Source: Streptomyces camelliae (GTDB taxonomy: Bacteria > Actinomycetota > Actinomycetes > Streptomycetales > Streptomycetaceae). Taken from it: a stretch of DNA of 64,000 nucleotides. Below, in pieces: positions 24,331 through 33,356 of this stretch. A program made the translations under genes and the position numbers. The notes below the pieces were generated by a model. It saw nothing but the letters and a program-made list of their open reading frames with translations, made no database searches and was not told the origin of the DNA. Every line of letters starts with the position of its first letter. The stretch's first letter is position 1. Where the stretch lies: contig NZ_CP115300.1 of NCBI RefSeq assembly GCF_027625935.1, positions 4,836,001 to 4,900,000 of the forward strand, given 5' to 3'.

Positions 24331-25077
24331 GTGACGCACGATCCGCACCACCCCAAAGACACCCCCGACGAGCCGATACCGCTGACGAAGTCCCCTACGC
24401 TGATGAACCGTCTGCGGCGTGCGTTCGGACGGGGTGCCCCCGGCGGAGCCAGTAGTACCCCGAGTCCGACTCCAGGCCGGACTTCGGGGATCTCCGCCCC
24501 GGGGGTGGCGGAGACGGCCCAGCGCCAGGGGGCGCAGGACCAGGAGGCCGTGGCCGAGGGCGGCCCCGACCCGGACACACTCCATGCCGTCCAGCGCGAG
24601 ATCCTCCGCCTCGTACGTCAAGACGCTGCCACCGCCGGCGAGCCCTCCGTGAAGAGTGTCCAGCCGACGATCCGCCGCTTCACCGGCGAAAAGCGTGATG
24701 CACGCGTCGGTCCCTTGCGTTTCCTCGATGCGGAGCGTGCCCGCCTCCAGGACGTAGCCGCCGAGCACGGCTACAAGGGCGACTCCGGGTTCGCCGCCGA
24801 CGTGGTCATGGCCTTCATCACCGGACGGTTCACCGCCAACCTGCCCTTGTCCGAGGACCGCCGCCGCACCCACCACTTTCGCGCCCAGGTCCTGCGCCAG
24901 CTCGACCGGATCGGCGTCAACGTCAACCAGATCGCACGCGCCCTCAACAGCGACCACACCCCACCCAACCTCCGCCAGCACCTGACCGAACTCCAGCAAC
25001 TGCTGGAGCTGATCGCCGAAGCCCTGCGCCAGCCCGCCGAGCCGGCCGAGCCGGAAAAAGAGGAACTGCCCGCGTGA
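24331..25077 (+). CDS. mobC: MobC-like relaxosome accessory protein
   Basis: A 248-residue protein. The N-terminal third is disordered. The C-terminal part has the MobC signature HHFRAQVLRQLDRIGVNVNQ followed by IARALNS (~185-210), which places it in the family of accessory proteins that bind oriT and help the relaxase open the duplex. GTG 24331 has GGAG 8 nt upstream. Its stop overlaps the relaxase start as GTGA, which implies translational coupling. Confidence 0.85.
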   Translation: MTHDPHHPKDTPDEPIPLTKSPTLMNRLRRAFGRGAPGGASSTPSPTPGRTSGISAPGVAETAQRQGAQDQEAVAEGGPDPDTLHAVQREILRLVRQDAATAGEPSVKSVQPTIRRFTGEKRDARVGPLRFLDAERARLQDVAAEHGYKGDSGFAADVVMAFITGRFTANLPLSEDRRRTHHFRAQVLRQLDRIGVNVNQIARALNSDHTPPNLRQHLTELQQLLELIAEALRQPAEPAEPEKEELPA

Positions 25078-26789
25078 TTGCCGCCATCAAACCGGCCGGG
25101 TCCAGCACCCGCGGCCTGCTCGCCTACCTCTACGGGCCCGGCCGCCACGACGAACACCTCGACCCGCACATCGTGGCGGGGTTCGCCATGCTCGGCATGC
25201 CCGACCCCGGCCGCGATGAGAGTGCCACCCTCACCGAACTGGCCCGCTACCTCGACGAACCCGTGCGGCTGCGCAACAACGAGTTCGGAAAGAAGGTCAC
25301 CGACCACGTCTGGCACTGCCCCGTCCGCGCCGCCCCCGAGGACCGCTACCTCTCCGACGCCGAGTGGGGTGACATCGCCCAGCGCATCATCGAGGCCGCC
25401 GGCATCGCCCAAGTCGGCGACGACCTGGCCTGCCGTTGGATCGCTGTACGCCACGCCGACGACCACATCCACATCCTCGCCACCACCGTCCGCGAGGACG
25501 GCCGCCGCCCCAAACTCCACGACAGCGGCCTGCGCGTCGGCGACACCTGCCGCGAGATCGAGAAGGACTACGGGCTCCGCCAGCTGAAGAAGGGTGACCG
25601 CACCGGCGCCCGCCGGCCTGCCCAGGGCGAGATGCACAAGGCCGAACGCCTCGGCTGGGAACAGACCAGCCCCGAGTGGCTCCAGGACCGCATCCGCGCC
25701 GCCATCCCCCACGTGACCAACGCCGAGGAACTCATCGCCTACCTTGAAGCTGGCGGCATCGAGGTCAAGGCCCGGCGCGGCCCGTCAGGAGACCTCCTCG
25801 GCTACGCCGCCGGCCGCCCCGGCGACGTCAACGAGGCCGGCGAGCAGATCTACCACCCCGGAAGCAAAATCTCCCCCGACCTCTCCCTGCCCAAGATCAA
25901 GGCCCGCCTCGAATCCGGCCGGCCCGAAGAACACCCCACCGCCCGCCGCAACCACCCCAGCACCCCCTGGCAGCAGGCCACCGACGCCCTCGACACCCTC
26001 CACACCGGCCTCGCCGACGACACTCACGCCCAGGCCCACATCGCAGCCCTCGGCGAGCTGCTCGAAGCCACCGCCCAGAAGGCCCCCGACAACCTGCGCG
26101 GCGAACTCCAGGCCGCCTCCAAGGCGTTCGCCCGAGCCCAGCGCTCCCAGATCCGCGCCGAAGACCGCGCCGCCCACGCCCTGCGCAGCGCGGCACGCGA
26201 CATCGTCCACACCGCCACCGGCCCCGACGGCAGCGCGCTGGCCGCCCTGCTCGCGGCTCTCGTCTGGGCCACCATCGTCGCCCGGCGCTGGCACGAAGCG
26301 AAGAACCACGCCCACCAGGCCGACGCTGCCCGCCAGGCCGTCCAGCACCTCCAGATAGCCGCAGATCGCGCCGTCGCCCCGATGCTCACCGATCTCGCAG
26401 CCCGACCGCCCAGGGAGGAAGCCCGCCATGTTCTTGTGAACGACGTACGGGCAGCCATCCCCCACCACGCCGAACGAATCCTCGCCGACCCGGCCTGGCC
26501 CGCGCTCGCCACCGTCCTCGCCGACGCCGAAGCCCGTGGTCACCAACCCCACCAGCTCCTCAAGCAGGCCGCCGCCCAACGCGAGCTGACCTCCGCCCGT
26601 CAGCCCGCCCGCGTCCTGATCACCCGCATCCAGCACACCGGCCGAAACCCGGCTCCCAACCGCCGTGCCGAAGCCGCCCGTCGGCGCTCGACCATCGCAG
26701 CTTCGACGCCCACTCAGCAGAATGGGAGCCCCCAGCTCTCGGTGGTGGTGGTGACCCTCGCCGAACAGCAGCATCGAAAGCGCCGGTAG
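25074..26789 (+). CDS. mobA: Relaxase/mobilization nuclease
   Basis: A 571-residue protein. The N-terminal relaxase domain has AIKPAGSSTRGLLAYLYGPG at the start and the three-histidine metal motif HADDHIHI (~127-134); a catalytic Tyr such as Y17 or Y19 lies early. It nicks oriT and pilots the transferred strand. The C-terminal half (~290-571) is alpha-helical, Ala/His-rich and includes one hydrophobic stretch (ALAALLAALVWATIVA, ~385). The GTG start overlaps the mobC stop. A relaxase of this type is unusual for Streptomyces elements that transfer by TraB alone, and none is present here. Confidence 0.92.
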   Translation: MIAAIKPAGSSTRGLLAYLYGPGRHDEHLDPHIVAGFAMLGMPDPGRDESATLTELARYLDEPVRLRNNEFGKKVTDHVWHCPVRAAPEDRYLSDAEWGDIAQRIIEAAGIAQVGDDLACRWIAVRHADDHIHILATTVREDGRRPKLHDSGLRVGDTCREIEKDYGLRQLKKGDRTGARRPAQGEMHKAERLGWEQTSPEWLQDRIRAAIPHVTNAEELIAYLEAGGIEVKARRGPSGDLLGYAAGRPGDVNEAGEQIYHPGSKISPDLSLPKIKARLESGRPEEHPTARRNHPSTPWQQATDALDTLHTGLADDTHAQAHIAALGELLEATAQKAPDNLRGELQAASKAFARAQRSQIRAEDRAAHALRSAARDIVHTATGPDGSALAALLAALVWATIVARRWHEAKNHAHQADAARQAVQHLQIAADRAVAPMLTDLAARPPREEARHVLVNDVRAAIPHHAERILADPAWPALATVLADAEARGHQPHQLLKQAAAQRELTSARQPARVLITRIQHTGRNPAPNRRAEAARRRSTIAASTPTQQNGSPQLSVVVVTLAEQQHRKRR

Positions 26790-26950
26790 GCGGCGTGCGG
26801 TTTCGCCGTGCGACCCGCGCTTCTGCGACTGAGAGTTGGTGCGTTCAAGCCAACGTCACACCGAACCGACCCCGGGCCCTTGACGACCCTCGCCCCCTTC
26901 GGAAGCGTCGCACGCAAGAACGCGCAACCGACTTGATCTGGGAGGGCATC

Positions 26951-27217
26951 GTGGACCTACAGTTCATCGGGATCGACCCCAACACCGGGGGCGAGGGGTC
27001 GCCGACGGTGTGGGTGGAAGAGGAGACGGCTGACCTGGTCCTCCAGGGCGTCAAGGCCGAGGAAGCGCTGGAGGCACTGGTCAGCGGTACGGAGTGGGTC
27101 GCCGGTCACGCGGTGGGGATCCCCGCCCACGAGACGGTGATCCGCATTCCGGCCCGCATGGTGCCGATTCTGAGGGAGGCGTGCGATGTCGCAGAGCGGC
27201 GTGCCGAGCTTCGCTGA
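26951..27217 (+). CDS. Small protein preceding DUF6879 gene
   Basis: An 88-residue, mostly alpha/beta protein (IDPNTGGEGSPTVWVEEETA; EALVSGTEWVAGHAVG) of no family I can name. Small genes like this commonly precede DUF6879 genes in streptomycete regulatory clusters. GTG 26951 has GGAGG with a 6-nt gap; the open frame before it is non-coding. Its 3' end overlaps the DUF6879 start by 32 bp. Confidence 0.65.
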   Translation: MDLQFIGIDPNTGGEGSPTVWVEEETADLVLQGVKAEEALEALVSGTEWVAGHAVGIPAHETVIRIPARMVPILREACDVAERRAELR

Positions 27218-27719
27218 GCTGCTGGCCGGTACCCGCCGCAGCGCGGTGCACCTGGAGATGCGCGACGCGTACGGCGTCGGTGACGAGGCGCAGGAGTTCG
27301 AGGAGTTCAAGCGCACCGGCCACGTCGATCTCGATCCGACGGCGCGGTGGTGGCCTGGCTGGCTGGGCATGGTGCGGGAGGCTGTCGGCCGTGGCGTGGT
27401 GATGCGTCGAGCCAGGATCGTCTCCGAGCCCGTGACGGACTACATCCGCTGGGAACACGCCGCCACCCCGCTGAACGTCGAGGCGGGTGAACTGGTGCGC
27501 TGGCTGCCCCGCCGTCGGGCCGTGGACATCGCCCTGCCGGGAGCCGACTTCTGGCTGTTCGACGACCGCCTGGTGCAGTTCAACATCTTCACCGGGGACG
27601 GCGATTGGGCCGATCCACCCAAGGAATTCAGCGAGGACCCCGCCGTGGTCAAGCTGTGCTCCGACGCTTTCGAGGCCGTGTGGGAGCGTGCCGTCGACCA
27701 CGAGAAGTACGCCGTCTGA
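27186..27719 (+). CDS. DUF6879 family protein
   Basis: A 177-residue protein. FAELLAGTRRSAVHLEMRDA near the start, RARIVSEPVTDYIRWEHAAT in the middle and GADFWLFDDRLVQFNIFTGD towards the end match, from memory, the DUF6879 family; its function is unknown, but it regularly sits next to Xre-DUF5753 genes, as here. It overlaps the upstream gene and is followed after 15 bp by that regulator, so the three are one operon. Confidence 0.8.
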   Translation: MSQSGVPSFAELLAGTRRSAVHLEMRDAYGVGDEAQEFEEFKRTGHVDLDPTARWWPGWLGMVREAVGRGVVMRRARIVSEPVTDYIRWEHAATPLNVEAGELVRWLPRRRAVDIALPGADFWLFDDRLVQFNIFTGDGDWADPPKEFSEDPAVVKLCSDAFEAVWERAVDHEKYAV

Positions 27720-27734
27720 CCCCCGCTCCGGCCC

Positions 27735-28583
27735 ATGCCCGCCTCTCCCTCGTCCAGCGCTCAGGCCGCCCGTGAAGCGCTCGCCGTGCGCCTGACGCAC
27801 CTTCGCAAGGACGCCGGCCTCACCGGGAAGGAACTCTCCGCCCGGTGCGGCTGGCACCCCGCGAAAACCACCCGCATCCAAAAAGCCGAGGTACAGCCCA
27901 CCGACGTGGACATCCGCGCCTGGTGCGCTGCCTGTGGCGCCGCTGACCAGGCCGACGACCTGATCGCCACGGCCCGCGCCGTCGACTCGATGTACGTGGA
28001 GTGGCGCAGGAGCCACCGGATGGGCATGCGCAAGACCCAGGAGCACTTCTACGGCCTCTACGCGCAGACCGGCGTCACACGCGCGTACGTCTCCAACGTC
28101 GTACCCGGCTTCTTCCAGACCCCCGCGTACGCCACAGCCCTGATGGAAGCCATCACCGACTTCCAGGGAACCCCCAACGACGTCTCGGAGGCCGTCGCGG
28201 CCCGCGTCGCCCGGAGCCGGTTCCTGTACGAGGGCGGACACCGGTTCATCGTGCTCATGGAGGAGTGCGTCCTGCGCTACCGCGTGGGCGACGCCGAGAC
28301 GATGGCCGGACAGCTGAGGCATCTGCTGGCCGTGATGCCGCTCCCTTCCGTCTCCCTGGGCGTCATCCCCTTCACCGTGCAGAGGACCATGTGGCCGCTG
28401 GAGGCGTTCTACCTCCATGACGGCACACGCAGCGTCGTGGAAACCCTCACGGCCGAGGTCAACGTGGTGCAACCGCGCGAACTTGCCGACTATCGCAAGG
28501 CGTTCGGTGAGCTGACGAAGATGGCTGTCCACGGCAACGCCGCCCGCGCTCTGATCAACGCGGCGATCGACTCCCTCGGATGA
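27735..28583 (+). CDS. Xre HTH / DUF5753 (Scr1-type) regulator
   Basis: A 282-residue protein. The N-terminal Cro/C1-type HTH (~10-70, LTHLRKDAGLTGKELSARCG) is followed by a DUF5753 ligand- or partner-binding domain with YVSNVVPGFFQTPAYATALM and VVETLTAEVNV. Streptomyces genomes carry dozens of these and some behave as antitoxin-like regulators with a short partner. No partner of the short DUF397 type is adjacent, but an HATPase gene follows, which is the other usual company. Confidence 0.9.
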   Translation: MPASPSSSAQAAREALAVRLTHLRKDAGLTGKELSARCGWHPAKTTRIQKAEVQPTDVDIRAWCAACGAADQADDLIATARAVDSMYVEWRRSHRMGMRKTQEHFYGLYAQTGVTRAYVSNVVPGFFQTPAYATALMEAITDFQGTPNDVSEAVAARVARSRFLYEGGHRFIVLMEECVLRYRVGDAETMAGQLRHLLAVMPLPSVSLGVIPFTVQRTMWPLEAFYLHDGTRSVVETLTAEVNVVQPRELADYRKAFGELTKMAVHGNAARALINAAIDSLG

Positions 28584-28744
28584 CATTGCGCAATTCCCCG
28601 CAATTTCGTTGAGGCAAAACTCCGGCTCTCCGTACGGTCGTTGACGTCGCCGGGCAGGCCAGGCTCCCCTCGGCGGCAGTGGAGGAGAGTCCCGCTCGCA
28701 CCCCCTGTTGCGGGTGGGACGTCCAGCCCCGAGGAGACGACCCC

Positions 28745-29161
28745 GTGAGCGTCATGACCAGACCCACCACAGTCGGACCGGCCGGTTACACCGAAACCCT
28801 CCCCTGCGAGCCCGAGATGGCCCGCCGTGCCCGGCGGCTCGTCTCGGCCGCGCTGAACACCTGGGGCATAGGCGAGATGGCCGGTGCGGGCACACTGATC
28901 GTCTCCGAGCTGGTGGGCAACGCAGTCCGCCACACCCCGTGCCGTCTGATTCGGGTGTCCGTCCGACGCGTCACGAACGATCTCGTACGGATCGGCGTCA
29001 CCGACAAATCCCACGCCCTGCCGAAAATGGGTCCGGCCGCCGGCGGCGATGAAACCGGGCGTGGCCTCGTACTGATCGACGCGCTGTCACACCGCTGGGG
29101 CTATGACCGAAAGCGCTGGGGCAAAACCGTCTGGGCGGAGCTGGCAGTCCCGCCATGCTGA
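28745..29161 (+). CDS. ATP-binding regulatory protein (HATPase_c, anti-sigma-like)
   Basis: A 138-residue GHKL-type ATPase: LIVSELVGNAVRHTP is the N-box, GIGVT-like RIGVTDKS and GRGLVLIDALSHRWGY are the G1 and G2 boxes. It resembles RsbW/SpoIIAB-like anti-sigma kinases, which streptomycetes pair with Xre-DUF5753 regulators. GTG 28745 has GAGGAGA upstream; ATG 28754 is an alternative. Its stop overlaps the next gene's start by 7 bp. Confidence 0.85.
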   Translation: MSVMTRPTTVGPAGYTETLPCEPEMARRARRLVSAALNTWGIGEMAGAGTLIVSELVGNAVRHTPCRLIRVSVRRVTNDLVRIGVTDKSHALPKMGPAAGGDETGRGLVLIDALSHRWGYDRKRWGKTVWAELAVPPC

Positions 29162-29478
29162 CCTTGCGACTGCTGCCAGAAGACGAGCTGGCGGGCGTCG
29201 CCGATCCGGAGCGATGCGTGGAGCTGGCTGTACCCCGGCGCACGCAGGGCAGGATCACCGTCCGCACCCTGCGCCTGACACCCGCCGACCTCGTGCGGCT
29301 GCGCACGGAAACCGATCTGGCGCTGGCAGATATCCGTACCGAAGTCATGCGCGCCGAGGCCGCGTGGCACGAACGACTCGCGCAGTGGCACGCCGACGGG
29401 CGAGCCGCCGTCGAGGCCACCCGGCCGGACACGGCGCTGCTCTCGCTCGTCCTGGAGGGCCTGCGGGCCTCCCTGTAG
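29155..29478 (+). CDS. Hypothetical protein coupled to the HATPase
   Basis: A 107-residue soluble protein with a helical C-terminal half (LALADIRTEVMRAEAAWHER) and no recognised domain. It overlaps the end of the HATPase gene by 7 bp, so it is translated with it and probably works in the same circuit. The frame, codon use and spacing support a real gene; the function is unknown. Confidence 0.65.
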   Translation: MLTLRLLPEDELAGVADPERCVELAVPRRTQGRITVRTLRLTPADLVRLRTETDLALADIRTEVMRAEAAWHERLAQWHADGRAAVEATRPDTALLSLVLEGLRASL

Positions 29479-29657
29479 TACCCACAGACCCCGCCCGGTG
29501 TACCGAAGGACAGCCCCGGGCGGTACGGCGTCCTCTCGTCTCCCCCCAGGTGGGCGGGCGCCGCTCCAGACCGCTGACTGCAACCGGCACAGCGGATCTG
29601 CCCAAAACCTCTCGCTCTGACTGAGCGGGAGGAAGCCGAGAGAAACAGGAGTGCACG
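29479..29657. promoter_or_regulatory. Upstream region of the peptide-JmjC operon
   Basis: 179 bp between the HATPase-linked gene and the 44-aa peptide. CCGCCCGG (29491-29498) can pair with CCGGGCGG (29516-29523), a possible terminator or attenuator hairpin. CAGGAG lies 8 nt before the peptide ATG. I see no convincing -35/-10. Confidence 0.4.
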
Positions 29658-29792
29658 ATGCCCGAGAACGTCGTCATGGAGCCCGCCGAGGACGGGCTGA
29701 TCGTCTCCCGGAAGTCCATCGCCGCCGCCCGCTCCCGTGCGGAGCAGCCGTCCGACGGCGGCTCGACCGGCGTCTCCGACACCAACGACTGA
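29658..29792 (+). CDS. 44-residue putative precursor peptide
   Basis: The peptide begins MPENVVMEPAEDGLIVSRKS, then a helical basic middle (IAAARSRAEQ) and a Ser/Gly/Asp/Thr-rich end closing in SDTND. It has no Cys and no signal peptide. The strong ribosome site (CAGGAG), the first position of a tightly packed operon and a leader-like charged N-half with a small-residue C-half all fit a RiPP-type precursor. The JmjC oxygenase starts 15 bp on. It is too short for most annotation pipelines. The assignment is inference from context; no homologue is named. Confidence 0.55.
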   Translation: MPENVVMEPAEDGLIVSRKSIAAARSRAEQPSDGGSTGVSDTND

Positions 29793-29807
29793 GCGGAGCC
29801 GACAGAA

Positions 29808-30977
29808 GTGACCGCCTTCTCGAAGGTGGTCGAACGCCTCGGTGGGGACTTCCCCACCGGGGCCTTCGGCCGCACCTACCGCATCTGGCGCAGCGTCGCC
29901 GACTTCTCCTCCGTCCTGACATGGGGCGACCTCAACACCGTCATCGGCCGGGGCCGCCTTGAACCGCCTCGCCTCCGCCTTCACCGCGACGGGGAACTCA
30001 TCCCGTGGCAGCGCTACGCCACCGCCGTCACCACCCGCAGGAACGTGGTGTGGCAGCGCATCCAGCCCTCGCGGCTGCACGGCCAGCTCCTCGACGGTGC
30101 CTCACTGGTCCTGGACGCCGTGGATGAACTCCACCAGCCCGCCGAATGCCTGGCACAGGCCCTCGAAGCGGTCTTCCGGGGCCGCGTTCAGATCAACGTG
30201 TACGCCTCCTGGACCGCGACGGAGGGCTTCGGAACCCACTGGGACGATCACGACGTCATCGTGGTCCAACTCGAAGGAGCCAAGCGGTGGCGCCTGTACG
30301 GGCCGACCCGGACCAACCCGCTCCACCGTGACACCGAAGCCCCACAGCCTCCGGCAGACGAGCCCATCGAGGAGATCATCCTGCGCGCCGGCGACATGCT
30401 CTACCTGCCCCGGGGCTGGTGGCACGCGGTGGCGGCCACCGAGGGCCGATCCCTGCACCTGACGTGCGGACTCCAGACCACGACCGGCGCAGATCCGCTG
30501 GGCTGGCTCTCGGACCGGCTGCGGACCTCGGAAACCGTACGCGCGCACCTGCCCGTCTTCGCCCCGCCGCAGGAACAGGCCGCCTACCTCGAACTCCTCC
30601 GCAAGGAAGTCACGGACGCCCTCCACGACGGTGCGATCGCAGACTTCCTCACCGCCAGGGACGGCATCGAACCGGGCCGCCCCATGCCGTCACTGCCCTT
30701 CCTCGACGCCGTACCGGCGCGCGACGACCTGCATGTCCGGCTCACCACAGCCCGAGCCCAGCTCACCGACAACCATCAGGACCAGGTCGTGCTCCTCGCC
30801 GGCGGCGAAGAGTGGACGTTCGCCCCGCCCGTACGCGCTGTGCTGTCCCCGCTCCTCGACGGCGCCTCGGCGCCGCTGGGGCACCTCGCGGAAACGAGCG
30901 GCCTCACGGTCGGACAAGTCGCCGGGCTCGTGACGGAACTGGTCCACGCAAACGTCGCGGTGGTGAGCGAGCCGTGA
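29808..30977 (+). CDS. JmjC/Cupin_4-type Fe(II)/2-oxoglutarate oxygenase
   Basis: A 389-residue protein. The double-stranded beta-helix has the iron triad: H144 and D146 in GTHWDDHD, then H206 in RGWWHAV. VVQLEGAKRWRLYGP and IILRAGDMLYLPRGWWH are typical of bacterial JmjC proteins of the RoxA/YcfD class that hydroxylate protein side chains. The C-terminal ~100 residues form a winged-helix-like module (HLAETSGLTVGQVAGLVTEL). A substrate-binding role next to a 44-residue peptide suggests peptide hydroxylation (Asp, Asn or His). GTG 29808 has GGAG upstream. It ends in GTGA overlap with the reductase. Confidence 0.9.
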   Translation: MTAFSKVVERLGGDFPTGAFGRTYRIWRSVADFSSVLTWGDLNTVIGRGRLEPPRLRLHRDGELIPWQRYATAVTTRRNVVWQRIQPSRLHGQLLDGASLVLDAVDELHQPAECLAQALEAVFRGRVQINVYASWTATEGFGTHWDDHDVIVVQLEGAKRWRLYGPTRTNPLHRDTEAPQPPADEPIEEIILRAGDMLYLPRGWWHAVAATEGRSLHLTCGLQTTTGADPLGWLSDRLRTSETVRAHLPVFAPPQEQAAYLELLRKEVTDALHDGAIADFLTARDGIEPGRPMPSLPFLDAVPARDDLHVRLTTARAQLTDNHQDQVVLLAGGEEWTFAPPVRAVLSPLLDGASAPLGHLAETSGLTVGQVAGLVTELVHANVAVVSEP

Positions 30978-31858
30978 GCCCCGACCTCGCACTGGGAACG
31001 TACCGGTGCCGGGACATCCCGCAGGCGGCCGTCGCCGCGGTCGCCTGCGGGGCATCCTGGATCGACACCGCCCCCAACTACCACCACGGCCGTGCCCAGG
31101 CCGAGCTTCAGCCGGTGCTCGCCGGGAACCGGGACCTGCGTGTGTCGACGAAGGTCGGATTCTTCACCCCCGACATTGCGGCAGCCGCCAGCGACGCGGG
31201 CGTCGTCACACCGGCCGAAGCCGCTTCCGGCCACTGCCTCACACACCGCTACGTCGCCTGGCAGAGCCACCACAACCGCGCCGAGCTGGGCCGCGTGCCG
31301 GACATCGTCTTCGTCCACAACCCCGAACAAGCCGGCCGCCCTCACGACGCCATCACCAGCGCCTTCACCGCCCTCGAAGCCGAGGCCCGCGCCGGACGGA
31401 TCGGAGGCTACGGCGTCGCCACCTGGACCGGCTTCGACGGCGCGTTCAGCGTCGCCGACCTCCTCAAAATCGCCACCCACTGCGGAGGCCGCGGCCATCA
31501 TCTGTCCGCCATCCAGCTCCCCGTCTCACTGGTCATGCTCAAACCGGTCGCCCAGGCCCTGGAGGGCACCGGCCCCCTGGCTGAGGCAACCGCAGCCGGC
31601 CTGGACACGTTCATTTCCGCCCCCCTGCATGGCGGAGAACTCCCCACCATGGTCACGGACGAACTCGCCCAACTCATCGACCCAGGCACCACCCCGGCCG
31701 AGGCCGCCCTGCGTGTCACCGCGTACACCCCAGGGGTGAATCACGTCCTCCTGGGGTCCGGGAACGCGCAACACTGGGAGGCCGCCCAGCGCGTCCTTGC
31801 TTTACCTCCGCTCCCGGACAAGACCCTGCACGAGGTGATCGATGTTCTCGGCGCCTGA
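30974..31858 (+). CDS. Aldo/keto reductase of the peptide operon
   Basis: A 294-residue enzyme. The catalytic set is intact: D31 and Y36 in IDTAPNYHHG, K60 in VSTKVGF and H115 in VFVHNPE, so an NADPH-dependent TIM-barrel oxidoreductase is expected. The C-terminus is that of the short AKR group. Its GTG overlaps the JmjC stop (GTGA) and its own stop lies 16 bp inside the next gene, so coupling is tight. With the JmjC hydroxylase it could reduce or oxidise a modified side chain; that is inference. Confidence 0.88.
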   Translation: MSPDLALGTYRCRDIPQAAVAAVACGASWIDTAPNYHHGRAQAELQPVLAGNRDLRVSTKVGFFTPDIAAAASDAGVVTPAEAASGHCLTHRYVAWQSHHNRAELGRVPDIVFVHNPEQAGRPHDAITSAFTALEAEARAGRIGGYGVATWTGFDGAFSVADLLKIATHCGGRGHHLSAIQLPVSLVMLKPVAQALEGTGPLAEATAAGLDTFISAPLHGGELPTMVTDELAQLIDPGTTPAEAALRVTAYTPGVNHVLLGSGNAQHWEAAQRVLALPPLPDKTLHEVIDVLGA

Positions 31859-32677
31859 CGACGCCACCGCCCAGCGCATGCGTAACGCCAGGATCTCTGC
31901 GTGCACCGCTCTCGCCTTGACCGACCTCGCCGAGGGACCCATCTGGGGCTACGCCGGCCGGACCCTCTCCGGCGCCGTGACCAGCGCGCAAGGCACCGGC
32001 TGGCTCCGCGTCGTCGCGGAGCACCCCGACAAGGCGCACGGGAAACTCTGGGACGGCCCGAAGACCGCCCAGGAACTGCTTCCTCCCGCGATCCCCCGCC
32101 CTGTCCTCCACGACGTCCACGACTGGCAGGCCGCCGGCTGGGCGTACCGAGCCGAGCTGTATCAGCACACGGACGCCACCGTCATCTCCCGCTCACCGGT
32201 CCTCGAACACGACCCGGCCCTCCCCAAGACATGGTGGACGAAGCTGCGGACCGCACTCGACTGCCTTGCCGAAGTCCCCACCGAACGCATCGCCGTACGC
32301 GAGGAGTACATCCGCCGGGCCATCCCCGAATACACAGGCTGCGATATCGGTCAGATCGAGTGGTCCACAGCCCATGGCGATTTCCACTGGTCAAACCTCG
32401 CCGGTCCCGACCTCACCATCCTGGACTGGGAAGGCTGGGGACAAGCCCCGGTCGGCTTCGACGCCGCCCAGTTCTACCTCTACTCCCTCCACACCCCGCC
32501 AAGGCCGCCCGTGTCCGCCAGACCCTCGGCCACATCCTCGACACCCCAGCCGCACGCGTGGCAGAACTGACCATCTGCGCCCGGGTTCTCCAGGCTGCCG
32601 ACCGCACGCCGTTCTACAAGGAACTTGCGGGCCCGGTGAAGGAGTACGTGGACGCGACATACGAGAGGACGAGGTGA
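31842..32677 (+). pseudogene. APH-like kinase gene with an internal frameshift
   Basis: The first 216 codons encode an aminoglycoside phosphotransferase-like kinase with the Brenner motif HGDFHWSN (178-185) and the metal-binding DWE (195-197), then the frame breaks near 32490-32505. The expected C-terminal part (AKAARVRQTLGHILDTPAAR and onward to YVDATYERTR) continues in another frame to 32677 and ends in GTGA with the NUDIX gene. Reading uninterrupted gives a wrong 242-residue product ending in HAWQN. It is either a true lesion or an error in sequence; the catalytic core is complete before the break. Confidence 0.75.
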
Positions 32678-33135
32678 GAGCGGTCGAATCCATGACCCTC
32701 CTCGTTGCCGCAGTCATCGTCCACGACAAGGCCACCAACCGCGTCGTCCTCCTCCAACGCAGCCAGAACGCCAAGTTCGCACAGGGCATGTGGGACCTCC
32801 CCGTCGGCAAAAGCGAACCCGGCGAGCCCATCACAGAGACCGCCGTACGCGAGCTGTACGAGGAAACCGGCCTAACCGTGAAGCCGCACTCCCTGAAGGT
32901 CGCCCACATCATCCACGGTGCCTGGGGTGTCGAAGCCCCCAATGGCTTCCTCACCGTCGTCTTCGCCGCCCACGAATGGACGGGCGAGCCCGAGAACCGA
33001 GAACCGAGCAAGCACACCCAGGTCTGCTGGGTCAGCGCTGAGGCTATCCCGGAGGCGTTCGTAGAAACCACGGCGAGCGCCCTCCGCCGATATCTCACGG
33101 GTGGTCCGGAGATCTCCCTTGACGGCTGGCGGTAG
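32674..33135 (+). CDS. NUDIX hydrolase
   Basis: A 153-residue protein with the NUDIX box GKSEPGEPITETAVRELYEE followed by TGL (from residue 45), so the metal-binding glutamates are present. These enzymes hydrolyse nucleoside diphosphates linked to another moiety; the substrate is not readable. GTG 32674 overlaps the upstream stop (GTGA) and has GAGG; ATG 32692 is an alternative. It ends the five-gene operon, ~358 bp before attR. Confidence 0.9.
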   Translation: MRAVESMTLLVAAVIVHDKATNRVVLLQRSQNAKFAQGMWDLPVGKSEPGEPITETAVRELYEETGLTVKPHSLKVAHIIHGAWGVEAPNGFLTVVFAAHEWTGEPENREPSKHTQVCWVSAEAIPEAFVETTASALRRYLTGGPEISLDGWR

Positions 33136-33356
33136 CTGCCCTGATCGGTCGTAAATCAGGGCAGATGCTGGCGCAGGTCGGCTCTCGACTGTGGCCACGT
33201 GCAGGCCGAAGGCTCCGTCCATCGATGCGACGGACGGGGCTTTGGCTTCGAGGCACGGTTCCGGTAGCCGATCGAGAGGGGCTTCACCTGGTGGCCGTGG
33301 TCGCCGCTGCAGCAGCGCTCACATCGGTACTGAACGTACTGGTCAGCGGGCCCTTT

